A stretch of DNA of 64,000 bases, from positions 509,001-573,000 of the forward strand of contig NZ_QHCT01000002.1 of the NCBI RefSeq assembly GCF_003545885.1. Direction: 5' to 3'. The position numbers and the translations under genes are program-made. The DNA is from Leptospira stimsonii. Lineage in GTDB: Bacteria; Spirochaetota; Leptospiria; Leptospirales; Leptospiraceae. The notes below the pieces were generated by a model that worked only from the letters and a program-made list of their open reading frames with translations, was not told the DNA's origin and searched no databases. Shown piece after piece: positions 59,113 through 64,000 of the stretch (position 1 is the stretch's first letter; every line of letters begins with the position of its first letter).

Positions 59113-60300
59113 TCAATGTCTGGTTACAAAGAGTTGATCGATTGCGGCTTGGACGGAAAACTTTTCGTCCATTAATTTTTTTGAATTTAAACCCATTCTT
59201 CCTCTGGATGTCTTGTCCAAGAGTTTGATCGCATTCTCTTTAAAAAGCAAATCGTCTCCGGCTATACTAACAAAGCCAGCGTTCGCATTTTCAATCGCTT
59301 CCTTTAGATCGTTTCCTGGATTCACACAACCTAAAATCGGCATCGATTGTACCATATAACCCAAAACCTTTCCCGGAAAGTTATGTGTTAGATGATTCCG
59401 ATTTAAACAGAAAAGACCGACGTCAAACTCGGCCAATAGATTTTTAAATTCATTCTGAGAGACCGGTTCTAATAGAGTTAGATTTGGAAGCGAATCTTTT
59501 ATTACGGTTTCTTTGACAAGATCCACCTCGTCTCCCGCACCGATCAAAACAAAATGGGCAATTGGATATTCTCTCAGATTTTTTGCCAATCTTAGAATGT
59601 TACGCATATCCTGCGCATGTCCGATATTTCCTCCATAAAAAAAAACGACTTTCTCCTTCAAGCCGAGCTTTTCTCGATAGGGAGTGGTCTCTAATTTTAC
59701 CGGTGCATTCTCAACCCAATTGAATAGAACCCGAAGATTCTTGTATATAGGATATCGTTGTTCAAACCATTCTTTGTTTTTATACGATTGAAGACCGATC
59801 GTATCAGCGTTGTCGTAATTGATTCTTTCAAAATATTGAAAGAATTTTGTTATCAACGAATTCTTCTTTAAGATTCCGTTGTCGATCGCCCACTGGGGAA
59901 AAATATCTCTTAAGATCAAATAGCTGGGAGCTCGCCAGATTTTTTTTAATTTTTTGACAAGCGGTCCCCAAAAAATACTCGGTGAATAATAAAGAATCAG
60001 ATCGTGTTCGCTTCTAATGAACTCATCGCGCAGATTTTTCCATGCGCGAAAAGAGAGTAAAATTTCATTGAATGCTCTTTTGATTTTGTGAACGTTTTTA
60101 ATCCGTCCCGATCGAAATTTATAGATTCGAATTTCATCAAGAACCGAAAGTTCAAACGAACGAGTCAAGTTCGCACCCGGCGTTACAACCATAACTTCGT
60201 AACCTTTCCTGCGAAATCCTACCGCAAGTTCGTGCATCATCTTCGCGGCCACCTTTGTGCTTTCCGGAAGATAGTCGTCAACGATGATACAAATTCTCAT
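59113..60300 (-). CDS. GT4 glycosyltransferase, WbuB-like
   Basis: A 395-aa GT-B (family 4) enzyme with VDDYLPESTKVAAKMMHELA at the N-terminus, VVTPG, and FFYGGNIGHAQDM and the donor-side FNNLL..FDVGLFCL region. The pattern is that of WbuB, which adds L-FucNAc or L-QuiNAc to lipid-linked GlcNAc or a similar acceptor. Its neighbours are the genes that would make this donor. Confidence 0.85.
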   Translation of the reverse strand: MRICIIVDDYLPESTKVAAKMMHELAVGFRRKGYEVMVVTPGANLTRSFELSVLDEIRIYKFRSGRIKNVHKIKRAFNEILLSFRAWKNLRDEFIRSEHDLILYYSPSIFWGPLVKKLKKIWRAPSYLILRDIFPQWAIDNGILKKNSLITKFFQYFERINYDNADTIGLQSYKNKEWFEQRYPIYKNLRVLFNWVENAPVKLETTPYREKLGLKEKVVFFYGGNIGHAQDMRNILRLAKNLREYPIAHFVLIGAGDEVDLVKETVIKDSLPNLTLLEPVSQNEFKNLLAEFDVGLFCLNRNHLTHNFPGKVLGYMVQSMPILGCVNPGNDLKEAIENANAGFVSIAGDDLLFKENAIKLLDKTSRGRMGLNSKKLMDEKFSVQAAIDQLFVTRH

Positions 60301-60309
60301 AGGAATCGG

Positions 60310-61437
60310 TTAACTTTTATGCCAGACGGTTCGATTGATATAATCCGTATAACTCTGAACAATGCTCACAATCTTCTTTGAAACTTCACCCGCGGGATAA
60401 TCTTCTACGACTTTCTTCTTACCGTAGCCCGACTTATTTTGATTCGTTACGATCCGGATCGAATCCAGGATTCTTTCCTTCTTAAGACCGCTCATAATGA
60501 GAGTTCCTACGTCCATACCCTCGGGACGTTCGTGCGCGTTTCGAATCGTAATGGCGGGAAGTTCCAATAGAGAAGCCTCTTCCGTAATGGTTCCGCTATC
60601 GGAAAGGATACAAAACGCAGACATCTGCAAACGTATATAATCCAGGAACCCGAATGGCTTTAAGAAGGTGATCAAAGGATTCATCTTCAATTCCTTAAAA
60701 CCTTCCAATCGTTTTCGAGTTCTCGGATGGGTTGATACGATAACCGGAAGTTTATATTCTTCGCAAATCGCATTCAAAGATTCTAAAAGATTTTGCAAGT
60801 TCTCAACTGTATCTACGTTTTCTTCTCTGTGCGAACTTACGATAAAGTATTGTCGTTCTTCTAATTTCAGTTCAGTAAGAATTTTGGAACGATCGATTTT
60901 TTCTCGATAATACTGTAAAACCTCGTCCATGTGGGATCCGGTCTTTATTATTGTTTCCGGTCGAATTCCTTCCGCCAATAAATAACGTCTTGCGTGCTCC
61001 GTTAAAACGAGATTGATATCACTCAGGTGATCCACCACCTTTCGATTCAATTCTTCAGGGACCCTTTGATCAAAACAACGATTCCCGGCTTCCATATGAA
61101 ACACAGGAATCTTTCTTCTCTTCGCCGATATAATTGAAAGACAAGTGTTCGTGTCACCGTATAAAAGAAGAGCGTCCGGTTTTTCGCTTTCAAAAATCTC
61201 GTCCGCTTTGAGTAAAACCTGAGCGATCGTCGCTGTCGCAGTCTCGCCCGCAACGTTCAAAAAATAATCCGGTTTCCGAATCTCCAAGTCCTCAAAAAAT
61301 ACTTGGTTCAATTCGTAATCGTAATTCTGTCCGGAATGAACGAGAATATGATGAAAACTTCGGTCCAGCTCGGCGATCACCCTACTCATCTTGATCAGTT
61401 CGGGCCGAGTTCCTACGATTGTCATCACCTTAAGCAT
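60310..61437 (-). CDS. UDP-N-acetylglucosamine 2-epimerase family protein (WecB/FnlC-like)
   Basis: A 375-aa enzyme starting at the ATG at 61437 (MLKVMTIVGTRPE), which overlaps the preceding gene by 8 nt. The frame continues upstream in that gene but without family features. It has HSGQNYDYELN, HMEAGNRCFDQRVPEE and DSGTITEEAS. The Asn-Arg after HMEAG is a mark of the FnlC/WbjD/CapG branch, which makes the C2 epimer at the end of UDP-L-FucNAc or L-QuiNAc synthesis, rather than plain UDP-ManNAc. Confidence 0.85.
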   Translation of the reverse strand: MLKVMTIVGTRPELIKMSRVIAELDRSFHHILVHSGQNYDYELNQVFFEDLEIRKPDYFLNVAGETATATIAQVLLKADEIFESEKPDALLLYGDTNTCLSIISAKRRKIPVFHMEAGNRCFDQRVPEELNRKVVDHLSDINLVLTEHARRYLLAEGIRPETIIKTGSHMDEVLQYYREKIDRSKILTELKLEERQYFIVSSHREENVDTVENLQNLLESLNAICEEYKLPVIVSTHPRTRKRLEGFKELKMNPLITFLKPFGFLDYIRLQMSAFCILSDSGTITEEASLLELPAITIRNAHERPEGMDVGTLIMSGLKKERILDSIRIVTNQNKSGYGKKKVVEDYPAGEVSKKIVSIVQSYTDYINRTVWHKS

Positions 61438-62440
61438 TGAGAGTCTCTTGAATATAATCCAGTTTGAGGAGCAACTCCTTGATTTCCGGTACATTCAATC
61501 TTTTCGTATTATGCGAAGTATAGTCGTCAAACTCGGAAACTTTTTGCTCACCTTCTATAAAGTATTTATTATAATTCAAATCTCGATTGTCCGCAGGAAT
61601 TCGAAAATATCTTCCCATATCTTCCGCCTTGGCCATCTCCTCGCGAGAGACTAGGGATTCGTAAAGTTTTTCTCCGTGTCTCGTCCCTATGACTGAAATG
61701 GGATTTTTTTTATTATAAATTTCTAATAGAGCCTCCGCCAAATCTTGAACGGTCGATGAAGGCGACTTTTGAATAAATATATCCCCTTGCTGGCCATGAA
61801 CGAATGCGTGAAGGACGAGGTCCACGGAATCCTCAAGAGACATTAGAAATCGGGTCATACTCGGATCCGTTACCGTCAAAGGTAAATTCTTCTTAATCTG
61901 CTCAACAAACAGAGGAATTACGGAACCTCTGGAAGCCATCACATTCCCATAACGAGTTGCACAAAGAACCGTTCCGTCTTCTTTCACGGTTCTCGATCTG
62001 GCTACTAAAAGTTTCTCCGCCATCGCTTTGGAAATTCCCATCGCGTTGATCGGATAAACCGCCTTATCCGTGCTCAACAATACGACTCTTTGCACTTGAT
62101 TTGCGATTGCCGCAGTAAGTACGTTCTCGGTTCCGATTACGTTTGTCTTGATCGCTTCCATTGGATAAAATTCGCAAGAGGGAACTTGTTTTAGGGCGGC
62201 CGCGTGAAAGATATAGTCCACACCAACCATGGCCTGAGAGATACTATCGTAATCCCTTACGTCGCCTATGTAGAATTTTACCTTCTGGTTTGACAAAGAA
62301 ATCCGCATATCTTCCTGTTTTTTCTCGTCACGGCTAAAGATCCGAATCTCACGGACGTTTGTTCCCAAAAAACGTTTTAGAACGGTATTTCCAAAGGAGC
62401 CAGTGCCGCCGGTAATCATTAAAACTTTATTGTCAAACAT
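61430..62440 (-). CDS. UDP-GlcNAc 4,6-dehydratase/5-epimerase (FnlA/WbjB/CapE-like)
   Basis: A 336-aa SDR enzyme for the first step from UDP-GlcNAc to the L-series 2-acetamido-2,6-dideoxyhexoses. The Rossmann loop is TGGTGSFGNTVL; FSRDEKKQEDMR is typical of the FlaA1-like group; the active-site block is STDKAVYPINAMGISK, with Met in place of the usual Tyr, as in CapE. The start overlaps the RmlD-like gene by 8 nt. Confidence 0.88.
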   Translation of the reverse strand: MFDNKVLMITGGTGSFGNTVLKRFLGTNVREIRIFSRDEKKQEDMRISLSNQKVKFYIGDVRDYDSISQAMVGVDYIFHAAALKQVPSCEFYPMEAIKTNVIGTENVLTAAIANQVQRVVLLSTDKAVYPINAMGISKAMAEKLLVARSRTVKEDGTVLCATRYGNVMASRGSVIPLFVEQIKKNLPLTVTDPSMTRFLMSLEDSVDLVLHAFVHGQQGDIFIQKSPSSTVQDLAEALLEIYNKKNPISVIGTRHGEKLYESLVSREEMAKAEDMGRYFRIPADNRDLNYNKYFIEGEQKVSEFDDYTSHNTKRLNVPEIKELLLKLDYIQETLNA

Positions 62441-63329
62441 TGATCGTATCCAAATATTTTTGTTTATAAGCTTTCATCATAAAAATTAAATCGCCCCAGG
62501 ACCTCGGAGAGTAAGAGGTTTCTTCTCTAAACTTACTCGAGTCCAGAGATCTATCGATAATGAGTTCGTCGCTCGGGATTATGTTTATTTTCTTTCCATA
62601 TATTTCTGCAATGAGCTTCAACAAATCGAATTTAGAAATAGGGTTCGAAGAAATATGATAGAGACCGTGAAGCGCATCGTTCGGAAGAATGAGCTTTCCG
62701 ATAATTTCTGCGATTTCACATGTAGGAAGACCCGAAAAAATCGCTTTAGTGAATCCTTTCACTTCGTGATTCTGCGAAAGGAACCAATTAACTAAGGAAT
62801 AATTAGAATTGAGTTCATGACCAATGATCGAAGTTCTTATCGTAAGCACATTCGTTTGGTCAGTGATTTCCCCGATTTCCTTAGATTTCCCATACAGATC
62901 TTCCGCGTTTGGTAAATCACTTTCGGTATAGTTCCCCTTCCTTCCATTAAAAACACAGTCAGTGCTGATTAAAATCAACCTTGCATTTGATAAATTGCAG
63001 AGATTCGAAAGACGATAAGGCAATAAGGAATTAATGGGTAATACTTCGAGCGGATTTTTAGCGCTACCATGCTGTTTTATGATTCCAACACAATTAATGA
63101 CAATATTTGGTTTCGATTTAGAGAACAACGCTACCAAGTCGTCGTTATTGAGCACATCAACATTGGCATGAATCCTCACTCGTTCTTCGTTGGAAAAATA
63201 CTTTAAAATTTCTAATTGCCGACAAGTGCCTTCGACGTGCAAATGTGTATCTTTAGAAAGGATTCTAAAAATGGCGCTTCCTAGCATTCCCGAGACACCT
63301 AATATCAACACTCTCTTTGGAGAATTCAT
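62433..63329 (-). CDS. RmlD-like reductase of the UDP-L-FucNAc/L-QuiNAc branch
   Basis: A 298-aa SDR with LGVSGMLGSAIF, ISTDCVFNGRKGNY and LYGKSKEIGE (Tyr-x-x-x-Lys). It resembles RmlD more than CapF/WbjC (no C-terminal cupin). RmlD-like reductases at this position (WbvR/QnlB) go with UDP-L-QuiNAc, whereas WbjC goes with L-FucNAc, so QuiNAc is somewhat favoured. AAAGGT lies before the ATG. It is followed by FnlA-like and WecB-like genes. Confidence 0.78.
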   Translation of the reverse strand: MNSPKRVLILGVSGMLGSAIFRILSKDTHLHVEGTCRQLEILKYFSNEERVRIHANVDVLNNDDLVALFSKSKPNIVINCVGIIKQHGSAKNPLEVLPINSLLPYRLSNLCNLSNARLILISTDCVFNGRKGNYTESDLPNAEDLYGKSKEIGEITDQTNVLTIRTSIIGHELNSNYSLVNWFLSQNHEVKGFTKAIFSGLPTCEIAEIIGKLILPNDALHGLYHISSNPISKFDLLKLIAEIYGKKINIIPSDELIIDRSLDSSKFREETSYSPRSWGDLIFMMKAYKQKYLDTINV

Positions 63330-63498
63330 TTTACCTTTCTTTTTAAAATATCTCTATCAATAGAAATTAAACTAAAGAGATTCGCAAATTCAATCCGAAC
63401 AACAAATTTAAATCTAAACTAAGATCCATTTCTTCAGATAGAAATAGCGAATCCTTTCTTAAGAAAATGAGTTCAATACTTAGATGCAGATTAAATCT

Positions 63499-64000
63499 CT
63501 AATTGCGAATCATTCTTCCAATAAATTCGAATGTTTGATCTGCCGCTTTCTCCCAAGAATATTTTTTAGCAGATTGGAACGCAGACTCGGCTAACACTTT
63601 TCTCAAATTTACCGACTCGATCATTTCTTTTAACGTAATTTCAATGGAGTCAATCTTTAATGGATCGAAATAATGACCGGCAGATCCTAAAATTTCAGGC
63701 ATAGCAGAAAGGTTTGAACAGGCGATTGGCAATCCGGCGGCCATCGCTTCCGTAACAATCTGACCAAAAGTCTCACAGGATGACAAGAAAGCAAACAAAT
63801 CCGCCTCCTTGTATTTTCTTTCGATCTCTGCGTATGAAATCGCTTTAAAATAATGTATAAATTCATTCGTAGGATCTTCTGCTTGCATCGCACTTGTAAG
63901 TTTTCTCATGGATTTCTTATCATCCGGACTACCGATCAATTCCAATTGTAACGGATATCCGGCCTTCCTCATCTTGCTTACCGCGCGAATGAGATTCCAT
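63499..64000 (-). CDS. GT4 glycosyltransferase, C-terminal part (partial at right edge)
   Basis: The frame runs from a TAG-side end at 63499 to the window edge; the N-terminus is outside. It encodes about 167 residues of a GT-B fold donor domain with LELIGSPDDKKS, the ADLFAFLSSCETFG loop and the E-x7-E type FGQIVTEAMAAGLPIACSN block. This is GT4. The first visible residues (NLIRAVSKM) fit the family. Donor unknown. Confidence 0.85.
   Translation of the reverse strand, partial: WNLIRAVSKMRKAGYPLQLELIGSPDDKKSMRKLTSAMQAEDPTNEFIHYFKAISYAEIERKYKEADLFAFLSSCETFGQIVTEAMAAGLPIACSNLSAMPEILGSAGHYFDPLKIDSIEITLKEMIESVNLRKVLAESAFQSAKKYSWEKAADQTFEFIGRMIRN

Overview
The window looks like chromosomal DNA of a pathogenic-clade Leptospira. 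The evidence is the spirochaete-style gene order rpsF-ssb-rpsR-rplI-dnaB, the relaxed lipoboxes of several lipoproteins, a TIGR04325 (LIC12133-family) protein inside an O-antigen locus, and dispersed GTCGGA..TCCGAC palindromic repeats. Species is not determined. Base composition by eye is moderate in the first 43 kb and clearly AT-richer from about 43 kb to the right edge.

Left part (1-18 kb): a minus-strand group with cysteine synthase, a protein resembling the archaeal type II GAPDH, and a gamma-carbonic-anhydrase-like protein; a signal-peptidase-I homologue without a recognisable Ser-Lys dyad; and a tandem-PAS histidine kinase with its response regulator. The glycolytic genes gapA-pgk follow, then tpiA-secG. 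Between pgk and tpiA lie three paralogous lipoprotein genes and a decayed duplicate of the 5' end of tpiA, which records a duplication in this operon. After secG come an exported hypothetical protein, a second PAS histidine kinase and a response regulator with an anti-sigma-like ATPase domain.

Middle part (18-35 kb): a long minus-strand housekeeping series read right to left as rpsF, ssb, rpsR, rplI, dnaB, aspS, phoH, pgpH-like, ybeY, recO, a small membrane ORF, then argS, cinA and a membrane-anchored beta-propeller-like protein. It covers ribosomal proteins, replication, tRNA charging, rRNA maturation, c-di-AMP turnover and repair. A CapA-like lipoprotein, a YdeI-like protein and a VapBC-type toxin-antitoxin pair separate it from the next block.

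Right part (35-64 kb, all minus strand): the end of a large O-antigen (rfb) locus. In transcription order it holds a UDP-L-FucNAc/L-QuiNAc module (RmlD-like reductase, FnlA-like, WecB/FnlC-like, WbuB-like), a polyprenyl phosphosugar transferase, Wzy and Wzx, several glycosyltransferases, a dTDP-3-amino-3,6-dideoxyhexose module (FdtA/FdtB), a GtrB-methyltransferase-GT-C cassette, the complete dTDP-L-rhamnose set (order rmlC-D-B-A), three rhamnosyltransferase-like GT2 proteins, and a DASS anion transporter at the end. Together these would make nucleotide sugars, build a repeat unit on a lipid carrier, flip and polymerise it. No Wzz or WaaL is seen. No tRNA, rRNA, CRISPR array, transposase or prophage gene was recognised.
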